A DNA stretch of 60,000 nucleotides from Hydractinia symbiolongicarpus (lineage: Eukaryota > Cnidaria > Hydrozoa > Anthoathecata > Hydractiniidae), in NCBI RefSeq assembly GCF_029227915.1, contig NC_079886.1, forward strand, positions 19,570,501 to 19,630,500, given 5' to 3'. Of this stretch, positions 1 to 19,300 are shown in pieces. The stretch's first letter is position 1; every line of letters begins with the position of its first letter. A program made the translations under genes and the position numbers. A model generated the notes under the pieces. The model worked only from the letters and a program-made list of their open reading frames with translations. It did no database searches and was not told where the DNA came from.

Positions 1-180
1 AGATAAAAGCAAACGTTAAAGTTATGGTTTTTATATAAAGTAGATTCTACTAAGTCTGAAAACTATCATGTAAAGATGTATGAACAGTCACTAGACATTC
101 AAACTTTACAAAATGCAAGTTAAATATACTTTCTTAAGTCAGTTTAGTGTATTATTACCTGTTTTTCTTTTTTCTTATAG

Positions 181-6825
<6,645 letters not shown>

Positions 6826-7860
6826 ACAAACAATGCGATGGAGTGGATGGCAGTTTTAGAATGTAAACTGAGATGGAGTGCGTGGCAGTGCTAGCAGATT
6901 GTCAATGAATTTTCACTTATGGTATTTAAAACAAAGCTCCAACCCGTTGCAATGATGTCCAAAAGACACATCTTAGAAACATGTTCTAGGGTGTTCTCTC
7001 TGTCAGGAAAGTTAAAAATTTCAATATTTCAATTTACATTTATAGCTGAAAGGAGCAACACTGACTTTATATCAAATGTTTATTTAATAAAAAACAAAGA
7101 TGGCAGCCCTGAACTACAAATTTATATATTATGAAGTTATATTTATCGCACTGAATAAAAGGTAAAAAAGTGTAATTTTCAACTAGATAAAGAAAAGTAT
7201 TCAGCTTATAACCGCGTATTGTAATATAGCCAACATGAATGGTCTGGCGGTTTTGTTAATAATTCTCTGACTTTTCGACTATTAGTTGGTACGAATCCTG
7301 CGCATTTTATTTTTTCACATATTCCGCATACACAGAATTGAGATCCTTTAATGTTAGGGAAATTTGCAAAGTCAAATTTGCAAAAAAACTTTCACGAAAG
7401 AGAAATTTTCGAGGTAATTTAATCTTGTTTTTCCCAAAAATTTCCTCTTGTAAAAGGATACAATTTCATCCTTTCTTCAGGCACAAAAAGTTCTTTGACG
7501 ATTATAACTTTCGAAGTTTTTGTTATCCGCTATCCGCTTTTTATTCTGCCCCTTAAAGTATGATAGATTGAAACGGCCAGTATAACACACTTAATGCTTA
7601 TTCACAATACCCAAATTGACAAAGCGAGCATGACTGCCAGACTGATTGAATATCCGCACATCCAAATAATTTCTTCAGCACAACCATTGGAATGTGTTTT
7701 TTTCTCTTTGTCTCATCGCCATGTTGAAAATATTACATGGTGTCCCATCAACCGAAAAAAAATGTTATGCAATGCCTCTACCTGGAACCATACTTTACAT
7801 GACTAAAATATTTTTGAACAGGTTCAGATAGGGAATTTTGTCAACAGACCAGCGCACTTT
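6826..7860. other. Intergenic region after XPB
   Basis: Besides the candidate polyadenylation signals I see no gene, RNA gene or clear repeat here. Reading frames are short and have no recognisable motif. The XPB 3' UTR should occupy the first few hundred bases. Confidence 0.6.
7086..7159 (+). promoter_or_regulatory. Candidate polyadenylation signals of XPB
   Basis: Two AATAAA hexamers occur 261 and 329 bases after the XPB stop codon, at 7086-7091 and 7154-7159. They are the first plausible polyadenylation signals on this strand. Assignment is by position only. Confidence 0.45.
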
Positions 7861-8737
7861 TATGGCACTCCAAAGTCACATTAATACAGTTATCATAAGA
7901 TAACAAATATAACTTTAAGATAACTCTATTAATGTGATTTTGGAATGCGTGCATATTCACATTAATGTCCTGATTGTAAGATAACTCGAGTTATCTTAAG
8001 ATAACAAATTATCAGAGAAATATTGTAAGATTTCTTGATCATGGTAACATTAACGACTTTTCTACCTTTGATGTTAGCGCTATCTAAGATTGGGAGAAAA
8101 CTGGAGATTACTCAAGAACTATGCGACACAAAGACTCGTTTTAAACTTTAACACGCGGGAAGTACGGTATGTTGCCCAACTTTGAGGCACAAATAGAATG
8201 ACTATTGTGAAAATTTATACATTACAAAATTTCGGAAAAATGTTACTGAAATGCCTTATATCTTCTAAAATTATGTCCTTTTTTATTTAAATTTTGCTTA
8301 ATTCTTGCGTAATACGCGAGTAGACGCTCTTTTTAATTGAAACTTTTTACACGCAAAATCGCAACGCACATGGTAAAGTTTCCCGCTTAAAATGTAAAAC
8401 TAACTGGGAACGAAGGTGACACTTCAACGCTGTAATTGTTCTTTATTGCGTAATTTAACGCGTTTAAAATGAAGATAATGCTATCTTTAGATAACACGAG
8501 TTATCTTAAGTTAATAAAATATCGTCAAACTGTATTAATGACAGCTCTAATCTCAAGATACTACAAAGTAAAGATATAATTATCACATTAATATGTTATC
8601 TTAAGATTACTCGAGTTATCTTACAATCAGGATATTAATGTGAATATGCACGCATTCCAAAATCACATTCATAGTTATCTTAAGGTAACATTTGTTATCT
8701 TCAGATAACTGTATTAATGTGACTTTGGAGTGCCATA
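7861..8737. mobile_element. Non-autonomous DNA transposon with about 145-bp terminal inverted repeats
   Basis: Left arm 7861-8007 and right arm 8593-8737 are near-perfect reverse complements. Both ends begin TATGGCACTCCAAAGTCACA and contain matching TTATCTTAAGATAAC words and a GGAATGCGTGCATATTCAC block. The element is flanked by a direct 6-bp duplication, CACTTT at 7855-7860 and 8738-8743, as expected of a target-site duplication. The 877-bp body has no transposase frame, so it depends on another element for movement. It is rich in TTATCTTAAGATAA palindromes. The superfamily is not assigned from sequence alone. Confidence 0.92.
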
Positions 8738-8910
8738 CACTTTGCTCGCTGGTTCAATATATTTTTCGAAAAGTATATTACAAATAAATATTTCGGCAAG
8801 ACTCATTCTGGATGAAAACATTACGAAGGCTGGAGAAGATTAAAATTCTAGATATATCTATATGTTCGAGTCTGTAAATTACATACAGGCCGGAAAAATA
8901 GCCAGATTGT

Positions 8911-8990
8911 TTTTCGCCGCCATCAGCTCGACTTTCGTGTAAGTCACTAAAGTCAAAAAACCAACAGCCGTTCCGTAGCCTCTTTAATCA
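8911..8990 (+). repeat. Dispersed repeat family R2, copy 1
   Basis: It matches 57052-57130 in the same orientation through CGCC.CCAT.AGCTCGA and TTTCGTGTAAGTC, then CTAAAGTC, AAACCAAC and CCGTAGCCTC. The two copies sit beside R1 copies that lie in opposite orientations, so the R1-R2 order has been rearranged between the loci. Confidence 0.7.
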
Positions 8991-9020
8991 AAAAAGTTAA
9001 ACCGTTCCGACGTTTTCACA

Positions 9021-9068
9021 TGATACACGATCCAATTTGTCGAATTCGATTAATCGAATCGTGTATCA
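9021..9068. repeat. Inverted repeat, 11-bp arms
   Basis: TGATACACGAT (9021-9031) pairs with ATCGTGTATCA (9058-9068). The loop holds further short palindromes (CGAATTCG, CGATTAATCG). It may be the end of a small element or a cruciform-forming spot. No function can be assigned. Confidence 0.7.
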
Positions 9069-9195
9069 CCGCCCTTAAAGTTTTATTAAAACGTAAGCCT
9101 GATTGTTTTTGTTTTTTTCATATCCCAGTCTGATTTCGAATTTTCACTCGCTTGTAAAGAAAACATGCACGGGAGAGGGACAGAGACAGGGCCCG

Positions 9196-9225
9196 GAAAA
9201 TTTCACATGCGAATGTGAAATTTTC
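9196..9225. repeat. Perfect 13-bp-arm hairpin
   Basis: GAAAATTTCACAT (9196-9208) and ATGTGAAATTTTC (9213-9225) are exact reverse complements around the loop GCGA. It sits at the edge of R1 copy 2 and is absent from the other two copies, so it looks like an insertion or a local foldback event. Confidence 0.8.
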
Positions 9226-9235
9226 GGGGCAGAAA

Positions 9236-9556
9236 CAATGACTTTTTAGAGGTATTAATGACTTTCTTAAAGCTAGAAGTTTGGCATTCTTTAATAAATA
9301 CAGAACTTCGTGCTGTCTTTGTTCCCTGGTCAAAACAAAATTTCGATTTACCGTAACTTAATATACCGCTAAAAAAAATAATTAAGGAAAATTTTTCTTT
9401 CTTGAAAAAAAAAAGTAGCAATGTCATCATAAAAAAGTAATTATTCATAAACAGGTTGTCTAGACGTTTATGTGGTTCTAAAGTGTGTATAATTTCTTTC
9501 ACCTTTTGAGTGGTCTGTTTATTACACGCTATTCTTTAAAAATTGCGGGGATTGAG
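9236..9556 (-). repeat. Dispersed repeat family R1, copy 2
   Basis: In reverse complement this block follows 56443-56815 closely: CTCAAT.CCGCAATTT, GTGTAATAAAC, CACTCAAAAGGT, TTTAGAACCACA, GTCTAGACAACC, then AAATCGAAATTTTGTTTTGAC and AATACCTCTAAAAAG. Overlapping minus-strand reading frames here are repeat sequence, not genes. Confidence 0.8.
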
Positions 9557-11900
9557 CTTATTAATTCGTTTCCTTTAATTAGTATACTGTTATTTTTTGT
9601 TTCCATAATAAATAGAAATAAAACAAGCGTAAATAGATCTTCCTGGATATAAAACGTCAGAAGAACTAATAATCAATCCTCAGAAAAGTTTGAAAATCCG
9701 TATATTTGAACGGCTTGACTCATTCTGACTATGAATCCGCCAATTTTAAGCCGATAAGAGTTTTTGTTTAGAAAACTGACTTTGTGTTTCTTATTTTTTT
9801 CCCTTTTGTTTTTTTGTTTTTATTATTATTTTTTTTGCAAGCAAGAAATTTAGGAAGTTAATAAAACATCACGGTAGCAACACACAGCAAAGCGTTAATG
9901 TTCTTCTGCGTAAAGTAGCAAAATAATATATATATATCAAAGATTATACTACTTTTGATCGTATCATCTGCAAAAAAACAACAAGAGAAAAGTTTTATCT
10001 TGCATCAACTTGCATAGGTATTATATTTCAGGTATCGTTTCTTACGTTTCATATAAATCAATATTTTCTCTTTTACAAGACTTCACAATTCCTCCAGACT
10101 GTAGATTTCTAAAAGATAATTTCTGCGATATAAAAATGGTAGTGGAATTTGGATAAAAAGGACCTAAAGCAGATATCTTTATAAAACAGGCAGCAGCAGA
10201 TAAAAAGAATTGATTGATTTATTGATTTAGGTCAAATGTGAAAAAATATCTATAAAATGGACATTATCAGCTACTGCATTAGACTATTTATTTGCGTCAT
10301 TTACTTTTGCGAATTTAATATTCAACAAATATGGGATCATATGTTTCACCTTTTTTGTGGGAAATATTTATGTGGATACTCTTCAAATTAGCAAAAATAA
10401 ATATCTTAAAAATAAATTTGGAAACTATGATGGCGCAAATGGTGGTACAAAAAATCAAAATACAATTAAACAATCGAATTAAGGGGTGCTTATTGCACAG
10501 AACAAGAAAAAAATGAAAAATGTAGAGTCAGGAATTATTTCCAGTTTTGTGGGAAAAAAATCCACAAAAGTTTCTCTCAATAAAGTTATTTAAAGTAATT
10601 TTTGTTATAAAAAGTTTCCATTTTTGGAACAGATCTTCAAAAATTTATTTTAAAAAATTTTATTCTTGCAAAAATACTCCGAAATTACCAGCCTTGCAAA
10701 GCTTTACCTGTTCTCACTTTAATCGCGACTATCGATAAATTTCTATTTTGCAAAGCTTTCTCTCATTAAAGTAATTTAACGTAATTATCGAGCTAAAAAA
10801 TTTTCGCGTTTTCTCTGAAGGTTTCTTCTCTTATTCAGAATTTTTTTTCTTACCCCAAAACTCTTAGTCACAAGTTTTGGTCACAAGGGAAGTTAGGAGG
10901 GAGAACATTTTGTAAATGCTATATACTTTTCTATATATATACTTTTCTTAAAGTATATCATGTACAAGTTTTCTCACCTATGTGAAGATGGGTTGATACC
11001 TGGTTCAGGTATCGCTTCATACATTTCGTATAAATCATGCTCATTTTCTTTTTCACCACGTGACTTCACAACTTCTCGAGATTCTTATTTTCTATAATAT
11101 TTTTAACATGGAAATAAAATTAAAATATATGCATAATCCACATTACCGCCACACTCAGATGAAAATTTTTAAATTCATACAAAGGATAAAAGTATTCTCT
11201 CTAATTGTAGAGAGCGGCGGGGGTCTAATAGTTAGCGGAGAAGAAATGGCAGGAGGGACGAAATGTAAGTCGAAATTGATAGTTTGAGGAGGTCATAATA
11301 GTGGAGAAGGGTAGAAAAGAATACAATTTGATACAGATTGGGAAGGAGAGCGCCATGTTTTGTTGCTATAAAATAAAACGACGTGTTATTACATTTTTTT
11401 AACGGACGTTAAATCTGAACTAAATACTGAGCAAATTCGACTCTATGAGTAATAGTGGTATTTTACTTATCTTCCAAAAACGTGTCATGTTAACCAAGCA
11501 CAGAATCTTATAGCCCACAAGATTTTCCGGCTTTGACATGCCGACGAAACAATGATCATTGATGACGAAAATGTTATTTTGATTTTGATTTTGATTTTGG
11601 AAGTGTTCGTGTTCAATCACAAATTCGTAGGTTTTTGTGACATTTTGTCTTCTAAAACCTTTTTATTCTTGGGATATTTTGTTTATATGTTTTTAAAACC
11701 TTAAAATTTTAAAATCTTAAAATATCAGGTAGCTAGCTAGCCTTATTTTTTTTCAGTTTGATAAAAAGCTTTTTCTATCCTAGCCAACAATTTTTTTAAT
11801 TTGCGTTATATATCAAACTGATATTCACTCAGCTGCACCTGGGTTTGTGTCAAAATTTTCAGATAATCTTTCTTATGCTAAATACAGTTAAGTAACTAGC
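9557..11900. other. Intergenic AT-rich region with degenerate repeats
   Basis: No gene is recognised. A block at about 10029-10100 (CAGGTATCG, TACGTTTCATATAAATCA, GACTTCACAA) recurs at about 11006-11075. Short imperfect copies of TTTCTCTCA.TAAAGT occur at 10572 and 10758. A GATTTTGATTTT run lies at 11579-11600. The remainder is AT-rich filler with short frames and no motifs. Confidence 0.55.
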
Positions 11901-11933
11901 TACACCTTTTTCTGTAATATAAACTTTAGGCAC

Positions 11934-12203
11934 ATGTGGAAATTGGGTAGAGTGGTTAAGTTGGTTCCTGGAAGCGATGACAAAGCACGCGCTGCACAAG
12001 TCAAGCTAGGACGAACCGGAACAATAGTGAATCCAGTAAATCAATTTTATCCCTTGGAAACGAAATGTGGTCGCCCTGTTATCGAGAAACGAATGAACGA
12101 AGAAGTAGACGAAGACGAAAACATCATCTTAGCTCGCCCCAAACGAACTGCGGCAATTCTGGGGGTGTTAAAACGACGTTTCGCGAACGAAGAAAGTGAC
12201 TAG
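11934..12203 (+). pseudogene. BEL/Pao retrotransposon remnant: integrase-side C-terminal domain (DUF5641-like)
   Basis: The 89-codon frame reads WKLGRVVKLVPGSDDKARAA, then a VKLGRTGTIVNPVNQFYPLE stretch. This is the small domain at the C terminus of BEL/Pao polyproteins, where the family pattern is W..GRV..L..G.DG..R...V......RP...L.PLE. It is followed by a basic, acidic tail and TAG. Gag, protease, RT, RNase H and the integrase core are absent upstream, so this is a 5'-truncated fragment. Its end is followed at once by a purine run and a putative LTR, as expected for the 3' end of such an element. Confidence 0.82.
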
Positions 12204-12209
12204 CGTCAC

Positions 12210-12402
12210 GGGGGGATTGTTAAAGATTATTAAGTTTCACGCATGCGCCTTATATGTTGACGGTTCTTATTTTTGTATAGTTTACGCATGCTCTTAGCAT
12301 TTTTGAGTTCTTGTTGTTCTATAGTTTTATACAGTCCTCTAGTAAGACGTATTTATTTATGAATCACCTCGTGGTTTTATTTCTGTTGTTCGATAACTTT
12401 CA
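12210..12402 (+). mobile_element. Putative polypurine tract and 3' LTR of the BEL/Pao remnant
   Basis: Seven bases after the stop there is a GGGGGGA purine run (12210-12216), then TGTTAAAGATTATTAAG, which looks like an LTR start with TG at 12218. A plausible CA end lies near 12402, giving about 185 bp. The matching 5' LTR is not present in the window, so both the end and the length are inferred. Confidence 0.5.
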
Positions 12403-15400
12403 GGGAAAAACAGATTTTTTACACAAGTAGGGTGGGAGGAAGTAAAAGGCTACTAGACATTTTTGTTTTTACCTTCACAAAATGCCAGCCATATTTTCGC
12501 ATCATCGTACCATTAAACAATAGCGTTGAACGCCAGGATAAGTGCTTAAGTACAAATTAACCGTGCAGCATAAGCGGGTGAAGTTCTTACGAGCGCATTT
12601 GTTACAATAATGTGCCGATCAACGATTTAAATAAAAACGCTGGAAGCATTCCACATTTTCGTTCCGCTGAAACTGTCGCCAAGGAGTTTTCTTTCCAAAT
12701 CGTCAGTTTAAATAAACACACAGCCTGCAACCTGATGTACAAAGTTTTTGAGAAGAGAAGATAAATAAACAGACTGTCTAAAAGAATTTCAGGTTAACAG
12801 AGACAGAATGACTGTTTAACCAATAAACTTTAGACTTCTGCCCAGCTGGAGATTGAATATACTTTTTTGAGACAAAGGCAGTTTTTTGGTAAATTTTGAA
12901 ATACGAACAAAAGCGTCACTCGGGCATTGCACTGTGTCATAGATTCTTTTACGCATGTGCTGTATATTTTAACAGGTTTAGTGTTCTGGTAGCAAGATTT
13001 TTTTATTAATTTGATAAAAAACTCAGTGTTTTGGAATTCTTGTTGTGACAAAATAACTAACAAGAAACAGATTTATCAGGCTACAAAATCGTTAGTACAC
13101 ACGCGTACGTCAGGCAGACAGCGTTTAAAAATTGCTGTTTGCATTCTCAAGCACGTCCACACAACAAAAGTAATCCACATTGACGCCTATAAAATCATCA
13201 AAGTGTACGTAAGCAATAATCAACACATTTCAAGAGTGTGAATTTAACCAAATAATCTAAGATCCTATGTCCTAAGCTCGCTCAAAACACATTGACAAGT
13301 GATAGAAATAGCCTATACAATTACTTGTAGGGATGAAGTTTCAAATTAGGTGGCTTCTTACAATATATTTTTGACAAGATTGCAACCGCGATCCCAGGGT
13401 CAAAATTGTAGCTATAGCCACAACACAAGGTGCAATTAAGTAAAAAATAGCTCAGAAAGAAACAATGCTGGCTAGGATATAAAGCACTTACATCCAACTA
13501 AATAAAAACCTTAACACAACATCATAAACACAGACGGAAACTTGCTGGACGTTACACGTCGTACATACGATGGTCATTAAAATTTTGTCCGTCGTAATTT
13601 CCGGGATTTTTCTCTTGTGATCCTTAGCGTGGCGATTCGGATACTATTTTAAGCACACAAACAATTTGTATCATTGAATAGGGACAAGTTGAAATTATTT
13701 ACTCTACGACAGACACAGAATATAGCAAACTCGTCCCTAGGGTCTTGCAGTTATTAACTTCATCAACAAGGCAAAATGACCTGGAAACAAGGTTGAGAAA
13801 ATAGCTGCGTACATTTTAAACACACAAAGAAACATAAGGCTCAAAATGCCAAAAACTTAATAATTTTTTAAAAACATTGCCAGCCTGATCGTAGGAAACA
13901 AAACAAGAAAGTTTTTTAAAAAACTGTAGGATATTATCAAAAAAGAGTCATGGAAATAAAAGTAAATGTAACCTAGTTTAACATGTAAGGCTTTGTAGAA
14001 TATAAAGGATCACTGCATGTTAAAAGTAACAAATTAAACTCTTTCTTCCCAAAAACTCAATTACGTATTAAATGAAGCATGGAAAAAATATATACAACGC
14101 ATAGAGTGCTAAAAGTATAGGTTTGAAGGACTCGAACATAACCTTGAAGGGAAACAGAGGTCAAAATTTTATTGTTATTGTCTTCGCTTGAAATGAAATA
14201 TTAGCTATGGTGAGAGAAGAGAATTGTGTTTTTTTATTATCTATTTTAACTATGATTTTGAATAATAGCAATTTAAAATTTCAATTGTTATGACGTCATA
14301 CTTGCGTAAGACCTGCAAAGATATCAGGTGACCGCCCCTGAGGCATACTTATGCATAATAAAATGCCCAGCGACGAAACGCCGGGTTAAGCCTCAATTGA
14401 AAGCATTACCCGGCGTTGAACACCTGATGTAGCAATTAATAAGAACTGTAAACTGTGCCAAACATTCAGGTGGAGCACTTTAGTGATGGTATGCAGTATG
14501 TCGTAGTTGAAGTGAAGCGCGGACAACATTTCGGTGTTTCGGTTATAACATATTTTTAAACAAAAATTTTTCTGCACATTTAGCTAAAATGAAAACACAG
14601 CTTAAAACCCGAGCTTCTTAGTAAGTTCTAGTATTGAACTTTCTATGCTTCGAGGATAAAACTGACATACTTGCAGAATGCCAGTGTGTTTTAATAACAG
14701 GACACCTTAATTTTTTTAGCAGAGTATTTGAAATTACTGGATATGGTGCTTATATTAATTTCGATGTGAAAAAATAATAACGACTGCTTTAACCACGCTC
14801 ATCCTCGTCCCCAGAGTTTGTTGCCTATGCCAAAGCCGCTAGCACTTACTTGACCCCGCTGCAATATCAAAAAGGCAAAAAACCCTGGGGACAAGGTTGT
14901 AACCACGCTAAAGATATTTTTCATTAGGACCATCTACAGTAATTTCATAAATTATTATAAATTAGATGTAAATTATAGATGTAAATTATTGTATTATTGT
15001 AGAAAAATTTATCTATTGTAAATGATTTTTTCCTCAAAGAAGTTAATGTATCGACCAAAACAGTTAAGTCCGTGCATGCATTTTAACCATGTTTAGCTTT
15101 TCTGTATAATCAGGTTCATTTTATTATGTTAGACAATACGTTGTATTTTGATTGGTTTATTTTTACGGCGCATGCGTTAATGTAAAAACGTTGTACACAT
15201 TCAAACAACGTGGTTAGACCACAAGTTTTTTCTCTTTTTTCTGCTGTTAAAAATTTTTCTTGGTCGTACAGATTTAGCTTTGGAGTTTGTATGAAATGCT
15301 AGCGAAGAAGGTATTTAATATTTCTACATCGTCAAATTTTAGGTAATCCCAATTATCAAAAGTTAAAGAAGAAACTGCTGCATAGGGCCATGGATACATG

Positions 15401-16156
15401 TTTTGAAGTGGCTGTGCTGGTGTTTGTGTGATAGCTGAAAAAAGTTTTTAAAAAAGGAAAAAATTACTTGTTTATGCTGATGCCGCGTTGCCGAAAAATG
15501 ACTGTCCCAGCTTTCGATATCTCTTTTCCTATACTTCCTGGACGGACAGAATATTGACGTTTCGCATTACCTTTTGAGTTTTTTTATTAGGGGGTGGGAG
15601 AGTATTGTAGCCCTGTGATGTCGTCATAGTTTGTACTCTGTCATGTAATTTCACTCTTAACTATTTTGGTGGTGTTTCGCAAAAATTAAAGTGGATTCGC
15701 CCACACTGTTAAAAAATTCACGGGCGTATTCCAAACTATGAGCAATGAACTGACAATGACTCTTAACAGAATAAATCTTCAATTATGTTTCTACTTGCTT
15801 AAAGGAACAGATTTTCAGATATATTCCTACGCAGACGTTTTGTAAACAAAGTATTAAATCTGATCAAGCACTACCTCTTGAAAACCTCTCCAATGGAGGG
15901 TTTTGCGTAGAGAAACAACAGAAGGCGGTAAAAAAAAAGTAATATTTTGGGTAAATATATATTATATACATAACATACAGTATTAACACAATACGCATAA
16001 AATTTAAAACTTCTTATAAATTAGAAAATGAATGTACAATATAAATAACATCGACTTTTAAACATTTAATCTTTAAATTATATCTTTATATCTGAATGGT
16101 TTCTTTTAAAAAGTTAACACTATTTCTCCGGTCACCGAAACAGATCCAATTTTCGT
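12403..16156. other. Intergenic region with no recognised gene
   Basis: AT-rich sequence with only short frames. A block near 12540-12720 resembles the 1138-1395 repeats (GTTTAAATAAA.ACAC words). A 9-bp-arm stem, ACGCCGGGT (14378-14386) with ACCCGGCGT (14408-14416), surrounds an AT-rich loop. Nothing else can be supported. Confidence 0.5.
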
Positions 16157-16162
16157 TTTATT
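16157..16162 (-). promoter_or_regulatory. Candidate polyadenylation signal of the PNPLA8-like gene
   Basis: TTTATT on the plus strand gives AATAAA on the minus strand, about 206 bases beyond the stop codon of the phospholipase gene. Assigned by motif and position only. Confidence 0.45.
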
Positions 16163-16367
16163 CATAACATGCAAGAACAGAAAAACACAAACATCACCCA
16201 CCGTGACGGCCATTTTGTTTCGCAAGATAAAAAGAAAATCGAAGAGGTTTACCACGCGAAACACGTAAATAGATGTAATTGTAACGCAATGTTTCGACAC
16301 TTAAACTTAAATTGTCGCGCCAGTTTTTATCGTCTGGCAAATTTATACTGTTTCGCCCTAAGAAAGT

Positions 16368-19300
16368 TCACATCCAACCTTTTACTGAAGACTTCAACGC
16401 CACTTTTTCAATGCACTTTCTCGAAAACGTTTTATGGCGTAACAGAGCCTCCGATGCTGCATCAAACTTATGCGAAAATTTATTGATATAATTTCGCGCG
16501 TCTTGTTCCAATTGGCGCAACATTTCTGGGCGACATTCGTCGAGGGGAACGTCGGATGACATATTAGGGTTAAGTCGAATGTACTTCGAAGGCGGCAATA
16601 AATCTTGTAAGATTATATGAATGGCTAGAAAGAATAACACATGTTCAGTATAGGTAGAGTTAGCGTACAGGTAGTGGCTTGCTTGAAGTTTGACATTAGC
16701 AAATGTGTTCTTCGTAATTTAGCGTATTTACGGGGGTGTTGATTGTTGATAAAGCGCGCACAAAAAATTACAGACACAACAGAATTATCTTTACAAACCT
16801 TCGACATCTGTAGCACTTGCCACTAGTTTCATAAGTTTCTCACGTAGTGTTGTAAATTGAACTGTACTTGGACCAGCCCTGCCATGATACATGCCAGTGC
16901 CCAAGGAAATGACCGCTTGAATTGGTGTTGTCGGCCATAATGACTTAGCCTCTCTTATAGCCAATGCACATGGGTTGTTAGTTAGCAATCCACCATCCTA
17001 TGCGTAAATGGAAGTGCCTAAAGCAATTGGATTTTTTACCGCTATAATTATCATATTTTTATTCATATCATATTTTGCATTATTACTGCAAAATTTAATA
17101 AGGAAGAAACTTCAAGTATGAAGAAACTTCCGCGATCTTGCGATTTACGTCTAAAATCATTAAGCACCGCAAAGTCTAATTCCCACAAATTTTGTATCTT
17201 CGTATTCTGTTTCATATTACAGTATACTCGCGTTAGATGGGGCTCTCAAAGAATCGAAAAAAAGTCCCACTTAGCGAATGTCCGACCAGAAAGATTTTTT
17301 AAATTTTAGTTTAAGGACAACTTGCAACTTCTTGCCAAAGATCTGTGCTTTTTTAATGCAACGTACTTGAGTTCAAACTTAAAGCGAGTATCCTGTGAAT
17401 CAATGTATTATCGGTATATTTAGAACTACAATCAAGTTTAAGAAAGTATTAGAATAAATGCTTATATTTGAAGATAATACCCACAAGCAATGATTTACGG
17501 CGTCTCCATATTACACTCACACAATTCAAACGTGTCGAAGTTCCCTTATTTTAGATTATTTAGTTAGAACTGATAACTCAAAATGTAAAAATTCTTGCTG
17601 ACGTCAGCAATACTCGCAACAGCCAGCAAAGGTCCAAGAAATCAAGAAAAAAACTTCTTGATTTTCAGGGCTCTTGTAGGCCGTCGCGATTATTGTTCCA
17701 CAATGCGGGCATGCGACTAGCACATTTTCAACGCTTCTATCCCGCCCTACACATCTTCCAAAGCAGACCACTCGCAGCTTTTTTGAAAGCGGAGCATTCT
17801 TCTGGCGACGCTGTTTTGCTTTTTCCAAAAATGATCGAAAGACTGTCATTTTCCAAATATCTATCAACAGGATTACAGTTCGCCTGCTCTTTTAAGCAGA
17901 TGTTATGTGAGACATCTTTTAATAGCGTATGCATAAGTATGCATAGTAGCGACAATATTCAACCTAAGTGACAATATTAACCTATTTGGAAACGAAGCGA
18001 CAATATTTAACCTATTCCGAAACAAAGCGATAATATTTAACCTATTCCGAAACAAAGCGACAATATTTAACCTATTTGGAAACGTAGCAACAATATTTAA
18101 CCTATTCCGAAACAAAGCGATAATATTTAACCTATTTGGAAACGAGGCGACAATATTTAACCTATTTGGAAAGGAAGAGACAATATTTAACCTATTTGGA
18201 AACAAAGCGACAATATTTAACCTATTCCGAAACGAAGGGACAATATTTAACCTATTTGGAAACGAAGAGACAATATTTAACATATTAGGAAACGAAAACG
18301 AAGCTACTTTTGCATGCAAGTATTTTTGTGTACCATACATGAGTCATACTCATGGAAATGTTCATCCTATTATCAGATAGTATGAAAGTACTTTCACATG
18401 TACATACGGAAGTAGTAATTTGTATTTTAATCACAGAATACCGAATAGAGCTGGCAATAGACAATAAATTGAAATGCTATATCTTTCAGTTTTACATCTG
18501 ATATGTTGAAATGATTAGTGCGATACTAAAAATACATATCCTCTGTTTTAAGGGGCATTAATTTTTTAAGGGGAGGAAAATGCTGCGAATTGCACTTCAA
18601 AAAGTAATATTTGCAATTCTGGGCAGTAAATTTTTGAAGTCTATCTTGCGTACTATAGACTATTTTAAATGTAAAACTTTAGCGGACGTAAACCTTCGCG
18701 GCTGAGCCATATCTTATAATATTTTGCGAAAATAAAGCGAATCGATCTTACTGGAAAATTTCGCGAGCATGAAATTTCACAAATCACTAGCGAACTTATA
18801 GAAATGATATATGCACAGAGAAGTTTTTCATAACATATGTCTTGCTCGTTGCCATCTTGAAATAATCCAACGCGCTGAAAAGACTGGAACTAGAGAAGAG
18901 ATTTGAAGAATTGTATTAACTCGCTCTAAACAGAAGGGCTATTTTAAACCGGGGTGAAAGTCAAACCGGTTTGAACTCACTACGGGCTCCATGTTAACGC
19001 TGCCTAAAAGTAAACCCTAATATTTTAAGGATAAAAATGAACCAGAAATATTTCTTCCCACGAACATTTACAATGAGCATAAAGAAACTTTCTTTTTCTT
19101 ATCCAACTGATCATTTCTTAATACAAAAGTTTCGCGAGTTTAGGCAAAAAATTCCAAAATCTCGTAAAAGTTTCTGCCTGCAAAGGTTTCTTTACTAAAT
19201 TTTTAGACCTAGGACGTCCAGAAAAGTAGCATCGACGACAATAATAATAAAATTGATTTTTTTTACCTGGTGTATCTCACCATCTAAAAGATATTCCTCA

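Noticed and set aside
16169-16486. 105-codon plus-strand frame
   Set aside because: It is the antisense of the last phospholipase exon and its 3' flank.
17604-17971. Overlapping frames with CPHCG and other cysteines
   Set aside because: Three frames overlap on both strands, none with a complete zinc-finger pattern or supported splice sites. It may be an old pseudogene or TE piece, but I cannot support a call.
17957-18292. CRISPR array
   Set aside because: Units are contiguous without unique spacers, in an intron of an animal gene. It is a minisatellite.
17903-18340. 145-codon minus-strand frame with NRLNIV repeats
   Set aside because: It is open only because the 30-bp period is a multiple of three; it has no protein features besides the repeat.
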